Notes under the pieces: generated by a model
The model's input: the letters and a program-made list of their open reading frames with translations, nothing else
What the model was told of the DNA's origin: nothing
Database searches by the model: none
Position numbers and translations under genes: made by a program
Shown here: positions 32,341-41,990 of the stretch, one piece after another
How positions within the stretch are numbered: position 1 is the stretch's first letter
Layout of the letters: every line of letters starts with the position of its first letter
Source: Clostridia bacterium
GTDB taxonomy: Bacteria > Bacillota > Clostridia > Oscillospirales > CAG-272
Direction: 5' to 3'
NCBI GenBank assembly: GCA_017464805.1
Contig: JAFTYE010000016.1
Location: 1-64,000 of the forward strand
Length of the DNA: 64,000 nucleotides

Positions 32341-33353
32341 CATGCAGGCGTATAACTTTTCTCCGCAAGCACGGGGGCGGTAAAGGGATCGTGATCCCCT
32401 TCAGAAAACTTTCCGCTCGGCACATGTGTTTCAAGGAACTCGGACTCGGTCGATCCGACGAGAAAATACTGTCTGCCCGCCGTGTGTCCGAGGTCATCCC
32501 AGGTAGTGTCCACCGCGTACCACAGCCCGTCTTCCATCTGTACGTAGTTCCAGGCATGCGGCTCGCTTTTTCCGTTTTGATTGGCCACTCCTGCCAAGAT
32601 CACGCAAGGGATGCCCTCGCGATCGCACAGGAGCTTAAACGCCTTGGCATATCCGTCGCATACTGCCCGCCCGTCAATCAGCGCACCTGCCGAGCAGTGG
32701 GGGCGCACTCCCTCCGCATCGTAAACAACCGCTGCGGCAAGCCCTCGATGAATGGAAAGCAAACGCTCGTAGCGACTTTCGCCCTCCACAGTGAAATGCT
32801 CGATTGCCGTTTGCAGGTTGGCGATCTCCTCCGACAGCGTTCGGGTCGGCAGAATGTTTTCGGTACGCAGGTAAAAAATCAGCTTCCGCATGTATACGGT
32901 CGCACCGCCTTCCTTCTGCTTCTCACGGCGATGAATGATGCTGAAGCTGGAACTATCCTCGCCGCCCATTCGCACGTAAAAAAATGCGGGATGGTCATAC
33001 AACAGGGCATCGATGGCGGGCTGCGTGATGCCGATCACCCTTTCAGTGATCCTTCCCTGCACGCTCTCATCGTCTTCTCCCTCGACAATCGTCAAGGAGA
33101 GGGTTGTCGGGAGAATGATCTCCACTCCCTCCTCGCTTGTCGGGTTCTTGTAGATGGTGCGATAGACCGCCTTTGATTCCTCAGATAACTGGTCATAGTA
33201 GTAGCCGTAGGAGGTAAGATCCTCCTCGTAGGTGTACAGATCCTCGGGATTGGGCAGCTCGGTTGACTCGCGCAATAAGATCGTCAGGATTGAGCAGCCC
33301 GACAGGGAAAGGCATACAAGCAGGGAACAGAAAAGGCAGAGTATTCTCTTCAT
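32340..33353 (-). CDS. lipoprotein with transglutaminase-like domain
   Basis: 337 residues. The signal ends in the lipobox LSLSGC20. The C-terminal half has the Cys-His-Asp set of transglutaminase-like proteases, in GRAVCDGYAKAFKLLC, EPHAWNYVQM and WYAVDTTWDD. The N-terminal half has no recognised domain. It is exported, lipid-anchored and probably acts on wall-linked peptide; substrate unknown. Confidence 0.88.
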   Translation of the reverse strand: MKRILCLFCSLLVCLSLSGCSILTILLRESTELPNPEDLYTYEEDLTSYGYYYDQLSEESKAVYRTIYKNPTSEEGVEIILPTTLSLTIVEGEDDESVQGRITERVIGITQPAIDALLYDHPAFFYVRMGGEDSSSFSIIHRREKQKEGGATVYMRKLIFYLRTENILPTRTLSEEIANLQTAIEHFTVEGESRYERLLSIHRGLAAAVVYDAEGVRPHCSAGALIDGRAVCDGYAKAFKLLCDREGIPCVILAGVANQNGKSEPHAWNYVQMEDGLWYAVDTTWDDLGHTAGRQYFLVGSTESEFLETHVPSGKFSEGDHDPFTAPVLAEKSYTPA

Positions 33354-33371
33354 ATATTCGCTTTCGTGAAA

Positions 33372-34646
33372 TTATTCAAACTTTTTGCCGCACTCGGGAC
33401 AGAATTTGAAGGGTGCGTCTGCACGGTAGCCGCAGGAGCAGGTGTAGCTCTCGGGCTTCTTTGCACCGCATCCGGAGCAGAACTTGCCCGTACAGGACTT
33501 GCCGCACGCAGGACATGCCCACTCGCCTGCCGCAACGAATTTTTCGCCGCATGCAGGGCAGAACTTTCCGTCAAATTTCTCACCGCAGGCGGCACAGGTG
33601 TGCTTGCCGCTTTCGTTCTTCGCCTTCTCTTCGGAAAGCTTCTTGGCATTCTCCATCAGGTTGCCCTGTGCGGCGGCACCGCCCATGGCATTCGTCGCCA
33701 TGCCCATGCCCACAAAGCCGTTCATGGCACCGCCCGAATTCTTCGCGGCGTCCTTCATGGCTTTCATCTGGGCGTAGGCCAAACCGCCCGTCATGGCGGT
33801 TGGATCGGCGTGCATCATACCCGAATCGAATTCCTCGATGCGCTCGCGGCTTTTTTCATCGGGGGTGACCTTCGCCAGTGCGACGGAGGCAACCTCCATG
33901 CCACGGGAGGTGCGCCACTCCTCGTCAAGAGTTTTGCTCATATACTTTGCGATCTCGCGTTGCTTCGTGGGCAACTGGGAGAACTTGATGCCGTCCGCGG
34001 CACACATGGCAAGCGCGGTATCCAGCGCGGTCATGAACTCGTCGGTACAGGTGGATACCAGCTCCTCGCGTGTGTAGGTGTCCTTGACGTTACCCGCAAT
34101 GGCGGCAAAGAAGGCTACAGGATCGGTGATTTTGAAGGAATATTGACCGAAGTAACGGATATACAGGGCCGTGCGGTAGTAGGGATCGTCGTAGGGCATC
34201 GGGGTCGTGGTACCAAAACGGTTGCCAAGGATCTCCTTGACATTGACGTAGTAAACGCGTTGCTGTGAGCCCGCATCACCTCCAAAGGTAAAGCGGTAGC
34301 CGATGCGCTTAAAGGATTCTACCATACCCTTAAAAAAGTCACCGCCGAACAGAGAAGGCTCGGTGGAGGCATCCCACTGAAATTTACCGGGCTCGGCACA
34401 GAACTCCACGATCTTGCCGTTGTCCACGATCAGGGCGACCTGTCCCTCGTTCACCACGAATACAGAGCCGTTTGTGATGATGTCGGTGGTACCCTTGTTA
34501 CGGCGGAAAAAGCCCTTGCCCTCGGTCTGCTTAACACCCTTGGCCACCAGCACATCGTTGGAAAGGGAATCGCAGGTGAAAAATTCTCTCCACTGATCAG
34601 CGGCTACGGTGTTCGCCGCCGCAGCAATAGCGCGGATAAGTCCCAT
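33372..34646 (-). CDS. SPFH-domain protein with C-terminal zinc ribbons (YdjI-like)
   Basis: 424 residues. The N-terminal two thirds follow the virion core/SPFH-type YdjI family (IITNGSVFVVNEGQVALIVDNGKIVEF, then PGKFQWDAS). After a Gly/Ala/Met-rich linker (about 290-340) the tail has at least four CxxC-type zinc-ribbon knuckles (CAACGEKF, CPACGEKF, CPACGKSC, CSGCGAKK, CPECGKKF). Relatives take part in membrane stress responses with a TM-domain partner, which is not seen here. Confidence 0.85.
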   Translation of the reverse strand: MGLIRAIAAAANTVAADQWREFFTCDSLSNDVLVAKGVKQTEGKGFFRRNKGTTDIITNGSVFVVNEGQVALIVDNGKIVEFCAEPGKFQWDASTEPSLFGGDFFKGMVESFKRIGYRFTFGGDAGSQQRVYYVNVKEILGNRFGTTTPMPYDDPYYRTALYIRYFGQYSFKITDPVAFFAAIAGNVKDTYTREELVSTCTDEFMTALDTALAMCAADGIKFSQLPTKQREIAKYMSKTLDEEWRTSRGMEVASVALAKVTPDEKSRERIEEFDSGMMHADPTAMTGGLAYAQMKAMKDAAKNSGGAMNGFVGMGMATNAMGGAAAQGNLMENAKKLSEEKAKNESGKHTCAACGEKFDGKFCPACGEKFVAAGEWACPACGKSCTGKFCSGCGAKKPESYTCSCGYRADAPFKFCPECGKKFE

Positions 34647-34683
34647 TTTATGTATCTCCTTGTTCTTGAATTTTCATTTGAGT

Positions 34684-34862
34684 AAAAAGAAATCCCGCCA
34701 AGCCGTGTAGAGCAAGTATTTAACCCTGCTTGTGCAGGTAGGTGTCCTCTCGATCATTTTGTGCTCCCAGCGTCCGACGTGGGCGGCAAAAGCGGCGCAC
34801 GTCGGGAGGTCTGCATACCCATTTCTCGAAGGTCGGACTCCTCTAAATATCTTGTAGGTCCA
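34684..34862 (-). ncRNA. ssrS: probable 6S RNA
   Basis: On the minus strand an extended -10 (TGATAGGGT, near 34869-34876) precedes about 180 bases that can form one long hairpin. CAAGATATTTA near the 5' end pairs with TAAATACTTG near the 3' end. The tip contains GACGTG/CACGTC with CCTCC/GGGAG. The 3' strand carries ACACCTACCTGCACAAGCAGGGTT, a small CCTGC-ACAA-GCAGG hairpin typical of the 6S central bubble. It ends in TTTCTTTTT. Size, shape and the lack of any reading frame fit 6S RNA, which binds RNA polymerase holoenzyme. A covariance search is needed for certainty. Confidence 0.6.
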
Positions 34863-34914
34863 AAACTAACCCTATCACGAACTAAGCAGGACGAAAATCT
34901 TGTTTATTGGATGC

Positions 34915-35217
34915 CTATTCAGCGTCGTAATCGATCTCCGAGAATAACTCGTCATCGAAGAACTCCGCTACACGGTCGAACTCGTCGTCATCCTCAATGG
35001 TTATCAGATTGACCTCGTCGCCGTCTTCCTCCGCGCGCAGGATCACATATTCCTCAGAATCCTCGCCAAGCGGAGCCATGGCATAATAGGTGTTACCGTC
35101 CAGCTCACAGGTACCGAGAAGCTCGAACTCGTATTCCTTGCCATCCTCATCGGTCAGCGTGTAGGTATAAACCTCATCCTCGTTCAGCTCTTCGTTATGA
35201 TTCAATGCATCCGTCAT
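34915..35217 (-). CDS. DUF1292-family protein
   Basis: 100 residues, strongly acidic. YTLTDEDGKEYEFELLGTCELDGNTYYAMAPL followed by EYVILRAEEDGDEVNLITIEDDDEFDRVAEFFDD is typical of DUF1292, small Firmicutes proteins of unknown function often near tRNA-modification genes. It is a single gene with its own ribosome site region and no recognised partner here. Confidence 0.9.
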   Translation of the reverse strand: MTDALNHNEELNEDEVYTYTLTDEDGKEYEFELLGTCELDGNTYYAMAPLGEDSEEYVILRAEEDGDEVNLITIEDDDEFDRVAEFFDDELFSEIDYDAE

Positions 35218-35332
35218 GTCTCATATCGGCGCGTCGCGCCTCTCCTTTTGTGTAGTATATGCTCTTCTTCTCTATTTTATCAAGAAACGGCTCGTCTGTC
35301 AATAGATTTTTTCGGGAAAAATCGACCTCATC

Positions 35333-36469
35333 TTACATTTCGTCCAGAATTTCGCGCAAAATACCGTTTGAGACGGACATACCCGCCTTGGTCAGCGCGT
35401 AGCGGCCGTTTTGCAGGACCATCAGCCCTCGGGACAGAAAGGGGGCGATCCGCTTTCCGTACTTCTCGGCGAATCCGTGCCCGAATTCGGCAGTGAATGC
35501 CGCATCCTCGACCCCGTCGGCGGTTCGAAGTGCAAGCATCAGGGCTTCATATTCCCGCATGGCAGGGGAGAGAAGCTCCTCCTCTTCCGCAATACCCAAC
35601 GGGTCGTGTATGTAGGTCGACAGCCCACCTCCGTTGAAGAAGCGGTGATCCCCAATCAGCGAATGTGCCGACACGCCGAAGCCGCGGTAATCCTGCATGC
35701 GCCAATAGCGCAGATTGTGGCGGCACTCCATGCCGTCCCTTGCAAAGTTGCTGATCTCGTAGCGGCGGTATCCCGATCTCTCCGCCGTGCGATATAGAAG
35801 CTCCGCCATCTCGCTCTCCTCCTCCTCGCTCGGCAGGGAAAGGAAGGTGCGTCTTTCGTAAAAGGGTGTGCCTTCTTCAATCTGTAAAGAGTAAACGGAC
35901 AAATGCTCCGGCGACATGGAAAGCGCGGCCTCCAGGCTGGTGGCAAAGGTCTCTTTCGTCTGCTCGGGAATGCCAAACATCAGGTCCAGGTTGATGTTGT
36001 CAAAGCCTGCACGCCGCGCCATTTCCACCGAGGTGAAAACATCCTCGTTGCGGTGTACGCGTCCAAGGGCCGAAAGCTCGCCCGCATTTGCGCTCTGCAT
36101 GCCGATGCTCAAACGGTTGATCCCCGCCTCCCGCATCGCCGTCAATTTTTCATCGTCAAGGGTTGCGGGATTGGCCTCACTCGTGAATTCGAGAGAGGGA
36201 ACAACACGGTAATTCTCAAAAACCGCTTTTGAAATGTGCAGATATTCCTCGGCAGATAACAATGATGGTGTTCCACCGCCGAAAAACATCGTATCTACGA
36301 GGTAGTCGGTCAGTATGGGTGCGGCTTCGCGTATCTCGCGGCAAAGGGCCGCCACATACGCTGAGCGCATCTCCTCGGCTACCGCAGGATAGGAGCAGAA
36401 ATCGCAGTATAGGCACTTTTGCAAGCAAAACGGTATGTGGATATACAAACCAAGCGACTTGTCTGCCAC
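35333..36469 (-). CDS. hemW: radical SAM heme chaperone HemW
   Basis: 378 residues from a GTG behind GGAGGG. The cluster ligands are C15, C19 and C22 (PFCLQKCLYCDFC), followed by FFGGGTPSLL and INLDLMFGIPEQT. HemW proteins carry heme and have often been annotated as coproporphyrinogen oxidases. Placement after lepA is the classic Firmicutes order. Confidence 0.93.
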   Translation of the reverse strand: MADKSLGLYIHIPFCLQKCLYCDFCSYPAVAEEMRSAYVAALCREIREAAPILTDYLVDTMFFGGGTPSLLSAEEYLHISKAVFENYRVVPSLEFTSEANPATLDDEKLTAMREAGINRLSIGMQSANAGELSALGRVHRNEDVFTSVEMARRAGFDNINLDLMFGIPEQTKETFATSLEAALSMSPEHLSVYSLQIEEGTPFYERRTFLSLPSEEEESEMAELLYRTAERSGYRRYEISNFARDGMECRHNLRYWRMQDYRGFGVSAHSLIGDHRFFNGGGLSTYIHDPLGIAEEEELLSPAMREYEALMLALRTADGVEDAAFTAEFGHGFAEKYGKRIAPFLSRGLMVLQNGRYALTKAGMSVSNGILREILDEM

Positions 36470-36489
36470 GTCGCATCCCTCCTTTTTTG

Positions 36490-36518
36490 AAAGCCGCCCC
36501 ACGGCACGGGGCGGCTTT
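36490..36518. terminator. strong hairpin between lepA and hemW
   Basis: AAAGCCGCCCC pairs with GGGGCGGCTTTT. On the minus strand it follows the lepA stop and is followed only by TTTC, so it may weaken rather than stop transcription into hemW. Confidence 0.7.
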
Positions 36519-36520
36519 TC

Positions 36521-38332
36521 TTATTCGTCGTTGAGCTTGAGAACTGCCATAAACGCTTCGGGTGTTACCTCGACGGAGCCGAGGCGGCGCATCTTCTTCT
36601 TGCCCTCCTTCTGCTTCTCCAGCAGCTTCTTTTTACGGGTAATGTCACCACCATAGCACTTGGCAAGCACGTCCTTGCGCATTGCCTTGACGGTTTCTCT
36701 TGCAATGATTTTGGAGCCGATCGCGGCCTGGATCGGGATCTCGAACAGCTGACGCGGGATGTTCTCCTTCAGCTTTTCCGCGATGCGGCGCGCGCGGCCA
36801 TAGGCCTTCTCCTCGTGCACGATGAAGGACAGCGCATCCACAGGATCGCCGTTGAGCAAAAAGTCCAGCTTGACCAGCTTGCTTGGACGGTAGCCGTCCA
36901 GCTCGTAGTCCAGCGAAGCATAACCTTTGCTACGGCTTTTCAGCGCGTCAAAAAAGTCGTAGATGATTTCGTTCAGGGGCAGGGTATAATGCAGCTCCGC
37001 ACGTCCCGCGTCCAGATACTTCATATCGTGATACTCGCCGCGTCGCTCCTGACACAGCTCCATCAGCCCTCCGATGTACTCGGTCGGGGTGATCAGGCTC
37101 GCCCGCACCACAGGCTCCTCCGCTACCTCGATTTCATCCTGTGCCGGGTAGTTGGAGGGGTTTTCGATCCATGCCAGCTCGCCGCCGCGCTTGTGGATCT
37201 TGTAGATCACGCTGGGGGCGGTGGTGATGAGGTCGAGATTGAACTCGCGCTCCAGTCGCTCCTCGATGATCTCCATATGGAGAAGCCCAAGGAACCCGCA
37301 ACGGAAGCCAAAGCCCAACGCGACCGAGGTCTCCGGCTCAAAGGAAAGCGCGGCGTCGTTAAGCTGGAGCTTTTCCAGCGCGTCACGCAAATCACCGTAG
37401 CGTGCGCCGTCCGCGGGATAGATGCCCGCAAAGACCATCGGTCGTGCCTCGCGGAAGCCGGGCAGGGCCTCGGAAGCACCGTCCGCGGCGGTGGTCACCG
37501 TGTCACCCACACGCGTCTCGGATACGTTCTTGATGCTGGCGGTTAGGTAGCCCACGTCACCGGGAAGCAGACATTCGGTCGCTCGCAGGCCAAAGGCATC
37601 CATCGCGCCGACCTCCACCACGTCAAACTCCGCGCCGTTGCTCATCAGACGGATGCGCTGGCCCGCACGCAGGCTACCGTCCATCACGCGCACGCAGACC
37701 ACCACGCCCAGATAACTGTCGTAGTAGGAATCGAAGATCAGGGCGCGCAGAGGCTTGTCCTCGTCTCCCTCGGGGGCCGGGATGTCCGTGATGACCTTTT
37801 CCATGATATCCACGATGTTCTGTCCCGTTTTTGCAGAAACCGCGGGACAATCCTCGGCAGGAATGCCGATTACATCCTCAATCTCCCCACGTACGCGCTC
37901 GATGTCGGCCGAGGGCAGATCGATCTTGTTAATAACGGGAATGATCTCCAGATCGCTGTCGATCGCCAGGTAGGCATTGGCCAGCGTCTGCGCCTCCACT
38001 CCCTGTGTCGCGTCCACAACGAGAAGGGCCCCGTCGCAGGCCTTGAGGGAGCGCGATACCTCGTAGTTGAAGTCCACGTGCCCCGGGGTGTCGATGAGGT
38101 TGAAGGTATATTCCTCGCCGTTCTTGGCAGGGTAGAAGAGGCGCACAGCGCGTGCCTTGATGGTAATGCCGCGCTCCTTTTCCAGATCCATGTTGTCCAG
38201 GATTTGCTCCTCCATCTCGTGCGCGCCAACGGTCCGCGTCAGCTCCAGAATACGGTCTGCGAGCGTGGATTTTCCGTGGTCGATATGTGCGATGATCGAA
38301 AAATTTCGGATATGCTTCTGTCTTTCGGTCAC
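36521..38332 (-). CDS. lepA: elongation factor 4 (LepA)
   Basis: 603 residues from a GTG. The GTPase domain has [21 protein letters not shown] and NKIDLPSA, and the LepA-specific C-terminal domain ends with [21 protein letters not shown]. It back-translocates or remodels ribosomes. The start overlaps the end of the HD-domain gene by four bases. A longer reading would bury most of that gene and lacks a ribosome site. Confidence 0.97.
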   Translation of the reverse strand: MTERQKHIRNFSIIAHIDHGKSTLADRILELTRTVGAHEMEEQILDNMDLEKERGITIKARAVRLFYPAKNGEEYTFNLIDTPGHVDFNYEVSRSLKACDGALLVVDATQGVEAQTLANAYLAIDSDLEIIPVINKIDLPSADIERVRGEIEDVIGIPAEDCPAVSAKTGQNIVDIMEKVITDIPAPEGDEDKPLRALIFDSYYDSYLGVVVCVRVMDGSLRAGQRIRLMSNGAEFDVVEVGAMDAFGLRATECLLPGDVGYLTASIKNVSETRVGDTVTTAADGASEALPGFREARPMVFAGIYPADGARYGDLRDALEKLQLNDAALSFEPETSVALGFGFRCGFLGLLHMEIIEERLEREFNLDLITTAPSVIYKIHKRGGELAWIENPSNYPAQDEIEVAEEPVVRASLITPTEYIGGLMELCQERRGEYHDMKYLDAGRAELHYTLPLNEIIYDFFDALKSRSKGYASLDYELDGYRPSKLVKLDFLLNGDPVDALSFIVHEEKAYGRARRIAEKLKENIPRQLFEIPIQAAIGSKIIARETVKAMRKDVLAKCYGGDITRKKKLLEKQKEGKKKMRRLGSVEVTPEAFMAVLKLNDE

Positions 38333-38850
38333 GGTCTTGTGTCCTTTCGTCTTATGTAGGAAGGCTTTTGGAAGCCGCGGAAGAATTCCCGCATGGCACA
38401 GTACTTGTCCGCCCAGCTTACGATCCTTCCTTCTCTCGTGCGGGGCAGGTGAAGGGTAAGCGGCCACATGTGGTGACAGATGATGTCGCGCCCCACCTCG
38501 GTAAAGGGATACAGCTCCCTTGCGTTTTCCCAGGCAATCACGGGATGCCGCACCCAAGGAAAACGGGGGGCATCGCCTCGCTCGGAGTCAAAATAGAACA
38601 GATCGTGCAAAAGGGCGGCGTGACATACCTCCTCCACGGCAAGCCCCTGCTCACGGCAGATATGATAGGCAAGGTAGGCCACGCTTGTCACGTGCTGTAA
38701 GCGATCCGTGCTCATGTGGTGGCGGTAGGTGGAAAGGATGTGTACCGCAGGGTGGTGAAGCAGGGGACGGACGATCGCAAGAAAGGCGCGCCCGTCCTCT
38801 GTGTTTTCAAGGTAAAAGGATTCTCGGTATATCTCGTTGATGGATTTCAT
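38329..38850 (-). CDS. HD-domain phosphohydrolase-like protein
   Basis: 173 residues. H-x(n)-HD-x(n)-D ligands are seen in [30 protein letters not shown] and VSWADKYC, the metal site of HD hydrolases (PF01966). The protein lies between phosphoglucomutase and lepA and overlaps the lepA start. Substrate unknown. Confidence 0.85.
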   Translation of the reverse strand: MKSINEIYRESFYLENTEDGRAFLAIVRPLLHHPAVHILSTYRHHMSTDRLQHVTSVAYLAYHICREQGLAVEEVCHAALLHDLFYFDSERGDAPRFPWVRHPVIAWENARELYPFTEVGRDIICHHMWPLTLHLPRTREGRIVSWADKYCAMREFFRGFQKPSYIRRKDTRP

Positions 38851-38859
38851 GGCTTCCCG

Positions 38860-40584
38860 TCAATTGGCAAATTTTTGGCTGTCCGCCAGGTAGGCATTGA
38901 TCTTTTTGGCAAGCTCCTCTTGGCTCTCCCCATGCGCCAGGATATAGATCTTGACCTTCGGCTCTGTGCCGGAGGGGCGAACCAGGATCTTGTCGCCCAC
39001 GGCCGTCTCAAAGGAAAGAACGTCGCTTGTCGGCAGTCCCGTCGGAGTTACGTCCCCGTTTGCAAGGTCGGTCATGGTGCCGGCCAGATAGTCGCCCACG
39101 CGCACCACCTTGTAGCCGCCAAGGCTCTGCGGCATCCTCTCTCGCAAACTCGTCATCATGCGGCGGCGACGCTCAATGCCGTCAAGCCCTTCCATATAGA
39201 TGTCATGGGTAAGGTCGCGGTAGTATCCGTACCGCTCGAAAAGATCGGCAAGCGCGTCCGAAAGGGTCAGACCCCGCTTGCGATAGTAGGCGGTCATCTC
39301 GCAGATCAGCATGGTGGCCGAAACGGCGTCCTTGTCGCGCGCATAGCCGCCGAACAGATAGCCGTAGCTCTCCTCAAAGCCCATGAGGAATTCACCGGGC
39401 TCGCCGCCCTCCTCGTGGTTTTTGATGACCTCGCCGATGAACTTAAAGCCTGTCAGTACGTCAAAGAGCGTGACCCCCTGCACCTCGCAGATGCGCTTAG
39501 CCAGCTCTGTGGACACGATGGTCTTGACGGCATAAGGGAGAGGGGGCATCTTGCCCGCGGCTCGCCGTGCGGTGATCACGTAATCGAGAAGAAGGGCACC
39601 CATCTGGTTGCCCGTGATGCACACAAACTTGCCGCTCCTGTCGCGGCTCATCACCCCGACGCGGTCTGCATCGGGGTCGGTGGCAATCACCAGGTCGGAG
39701 CCGACCTTCTCCGCCAGCGCAATGCCAAGCGTAAAGGCCTCGGGAATCTCGGGATTCGGCTTTTTCACAGTAGGGAAGTTGCCGTCGGGGATCATCTGCT
39801 CCTCTACGGTATAGAGGTTGGAAAGCCCCAGCTCGCGTATCACACGCGGCACAAGGATGCGGCCTGTGCCGTGCAGAGGCGTGTATACGATCCGGAGATC
39901 GTCGGCCACCTCGCGCACAACCTCGGGGAAAATGGCAGTCGCCTTGACTGCCTGCATATAGCGATCATCCATGTCGTTCGAGAGTAGGGTGATTCTGCCT
40001 GTGTGTACTGCCTCGTCGTAATCGGCAAACTCGGCACCCTCGAACATATCGATCTTGGCGATCTCGGCACTCACGGTCGCGGCATGGTCGGGGGGCAACT
40101 GTGCGCCGTCTTCCCAGTAAGCCTTATAGCCGTTGTATTCCTTCGGGTTGTGCGAGGCGGTGATGTTGATGCCCGCCTGGCAGGAAAGTGCTCGAATCGC
40201 AAAGGATAGCTCGGGGGTCGGGCGCGGTCCGTCAAACAGGTACACGCGCACGCCGTTTGCCGCCAGCACACACGCGGCAATGCGTGCAAACTCGGCGGAG
40301 TTGTTTCTTGTGTCGTAGGCAACGGCCACGCCTCGCGCGTGACCGCCCTCGCGGCAGATGAGATTGGCAAGGCCTTGTGTTGCTTGTGCAACAGTAAAAA
40401 CATTCATACAGCCGGGGCCGAGTGCCATAATGCCGCGCAGACCCGCCGTGCCGAAGGTAAGGGAAGAGCCGAAGCGCAGGGCAAGCAGCTCTTCGTTCTT
40501 TTCAACGGCATGAAGCTCCTTTTGCATCTCTGCCGTCATTTTTGTGCTGTTTTTCCAAGATAAAAATTGTTCTTTGCAGTTCAT
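38860..40584 (-). CDS. phospho-sugar mutase (phosphoglucomutase type)
   Basis: 574 residues. The catalytic serine is S144 in TASHNPKEYNGYK, the metal loop is DPDADRVGV, and the sugar and phosphate loops are GFEESYGYL and RPSGTEPKVKIY. The length fits the large PgcA-type alpha-phosphoglucomutases of Firmicutes that interconvert glucose 1- and 6-phosphate. It is followed 9 bases on by the HD gene. Confidence 0.93.
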   Translation of the reverse strand: MNCKEQFLSWKNSTKMTAEMQKELHAVEKNEELLALRFGSSLTFGTAGLRGIMALGPGCMNVFTVAQATQGLANLICREGGHARGVAVAYDTRNNSAEFARIAACVLAANGVRVYLFDGPRPTPELSFAIRALSCQAGINITASHNPKEYNGYKAYWEDGAQLPPDHAATVSAEIAKIDMFEGAEFADYDEAVHTGRITLLSNDMDDRYMQAVKATAIFPEVVREVADDLRIVYTPLHGTGRILVPRVIRELGLSNLYTVEEQMIPDGNFPTVKKPNPEIPEAFTLGIALAEKVGSDLVIATDPDADRVGVMSRDRSGKFVCITGNQMGALLLDYVITARRAAGKMPPLPYAVKTIVSTELAKRICEVQGVTLFDVLTGFKFIGEVIKNHEEGGEPGEFLMGFEESYGYLFGGYARDKDAVSATMLICEMTAYYRKRGLTLSDALADLFERYGYYRDLTHDIYMEGLDGIERRRRMMTSLRERMPQSLGGYKVVRVGDYLAGTMTDLANGDVTPTGLPTSDVLSFETAVGDKILVRPSGTEPKVKIYILAHGESQEELAKKINAYLADSQKFAN

Positions 40585-40618
40585 GTGGGTGCCTTTCTGG
40601 GTATCGAAAAATTGCTTT

Positions 40619-40879
40619 TTATGCGTCGGCCAGTGCCTTTTCCAGTGCCTGTGCCAGCTGATCGGGGCAGGAGGTCGGGCGCATGCCGCATCGCGTACCT
40701 TTCAGCCGTTCGATCACGTCAGCCGCCTTCATGCCGACAACAAGTGAGGAAATGCCGTTTGTGTTGCCGGAGCAACCGCCAAGAAAACGTACGCTTTTGA
40801 TCACGCCGTTTTCATCAAGATTGACCTCAATGGCGCGGGAGCAGGTGCCGCGTGTTTGATGAACGATTTGCTTTTTCAT
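40619..40879 (-). CDS. TSCPD-domain protein (TIGR03905 type)
   Basis: 86 residues. GTCSRAIEVNLDENGVIKSVRFLGGCSGN and the closing RPTSCPDQLAQAL are the marks of the TSCPD family, also found at the end of some ribonucleotide reductases. Function unknown. The ATG at 40879 follows AGGAGAAAG and overlaps the upstream gene (ATGA). A paralogue lies at 53489-53764. Confidence 0.88.
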   Translation of the reverse strand: MKKQIVHQTRGTCSRAIEVNLDENGVIKSVRFLGGCSGNTNGISSLVVGMKAADVIERLKGTRCGMRPTSCPDQLAQALEKALADA

Positions 40880-41805
40880 AATTCTTTCTCCTTGTGTAAG
40901 CCGCACACGACGCATCCCCGTACAAAAATGGTCAGATAGGTCAAAAACGGCAATAGTGTCTTTTTAGGAACCGAGGCCGTGACAAAGGCGCGCATTGGGT
41001 TTGCCTCCTCCTCGCTCTCCTCGGCGCGTATGCGCTTGGCCTTTACCGAAAAGGCACTCATGGCCGCATGATGGCGCGCAGGCACGTCCTCCTCCGTATA
41101 CGGGAAACGATAGTCAAGCGTACAAGTTGCCTCCGCGTCCTGTGCAAGAAAGACCCTGCCGTACAACGCGTAGTGTGTCACGTCCGTGCCTTCAGCGTGG
41201 AACACGCGACAGCTATCCGTGCGGCAAAGCGCGTATCGCTCGATCAGCGCGTCGGTGGTGGATAGGTATCCACTCGCATTTTCGTAAGGCAGAATGCAAA
41301 AATCCGCCTCTCCCGCCGCTACCTCCTCACAGGCGGCACGGTAGGAGTCGGTATATCCCGCCGTCGGGGAGGGAAGCGAAGTGCAAAGTGCCTCGTAAGC
41401 CTCATCCGCGTAAGGGTTTTTCATATAGGCCACTCTCGCCGACTGTGCGCGGGAAATCGGCAGAAAGTCCGAAAGGGTCAGCTCTGCGCCCCCCTCGCGG
41501 CAGGTGCGGATCATGGCACTTACATAGGCGGGCAAAAGAGCTTCCGTCCCGCAGGACAGGGCAAGGGAAAGCATCGTGCGGTGCTCTGCCAGGTGAGAGG
41601 TGTGCGGCTCGGTCGGTGGAAGACTCGGACAAAGGGTGCGCAAGATCGGCGCGGCCTCTCCCTCACGCATGCAAAGGAGCGCACCGTCAGCCGTCCCCAG
41701 CTCCGCAAGAAAGGCAAGGGCCTTTTCCTGCTGGCGGGACACTCGCTCGCTCAAAGCACGCAGATTTTCGGAAATGGTGGCGGTAGGCTGTTGCATATCC
41801 GACAT
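40876..41805 (-). CDS. prephenate dehydratase-like protein, divergent
   Basis: 309 residues from the ATG behind GAGGGGACG. Residues 1-60 form a helix that could be a relic chorismate mutase. Residues 125-230 resemble a prephenate dehydratase lobe (VAYMKNPYADEAYEALC, then AAGEADFCILPYENASGYLSTTDALIERY), but the usual TRF catalytic triplet is not evident and the C-terminal ACT domain is missing. It ends in a hydrophobic, Cys-containing tail. It may be a sensor or a relic rather than an active enzyme. It is coupled to the TSCPD gene. Confidence 0.6.
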   Translation of the reverse strand: MSDMQQPTATISENLRALSERVSRQQEKALAFLAELGTADGALLCMREGEAAPILRTLCPSLPPTEPHTSHLAEHRTMLSLALSCGTEALLPAYVSAMIRTCREGGAELTLSDFLPISRAQSARVAYMKNPYADEAYEALCTSLPSPTAGYTDSYRAACEEVAAGEADFCILPYENASGYLSTTDALIERYALCRTDSCRVFHAEGTDVTHYALYGRVFLAQDAEATCTLDYRFPYTEEDVPARHHAAMSAFSVKAKRIRAEESEEEANPMRAFVTASVPKKTLLPFLTYLTIFVRGCVVCGLHKEKEL

Positions 41806-41843
41806 AAGCGTCCCCTCTGTTCCCCGTATGATATATAGATATA

Positions 41844-41872
41844 TTATAAATGATTTATGCATAAGATGCAAT
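41844..41872 (-). promoter_or_regulatory. promoter of the dehydratase-like/TSCPD operon
   Basis: On the minus strand TTGCAT (41867-41872), 17-base spacer, TATAAT (41844-41849). Confidence 0.75.
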
Positions 41873-41936
41873 CCCTTTTTGTATATTTTTGTAAAATTCC
41901 CACAGAAAAATTCTGTCAACTTTTCTCACAAAAACC

Positions 41937-41965
41937 TTGTAAAGTGTTACTTTTTATGTTACAAT
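41937..41965 (+). promoter_or_regulatory. promoter of the DUF4838 gene
   Basis: TTGTAA (41937-41942), 17-base spacer, TACAAT (41960-41965). A small inverted repeat, ACAGAA/TTCTGT, lies at 41912-41926. Confidence 0.7.
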
Positions 41966-41990
41966 CAAGCCAAACGAGAGGAGGATTGCT

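Noticed and set aside
34684..34862. RNase P RNA or SRP RNA
   Set aside because: GAGGAGTCCGACC superficially recalls the RNase P GAGGAAAGUCC box, but the remaining conserved regions are missing; the SRP loop GGAAGGAAGCA motif is also absent.
38716..39987. 423-codon plus-strand frame opposite phosphoglucomutase
   Set aside because: The minus-strand reading has all catalytic motifs of the mutase; the plus reading has none.
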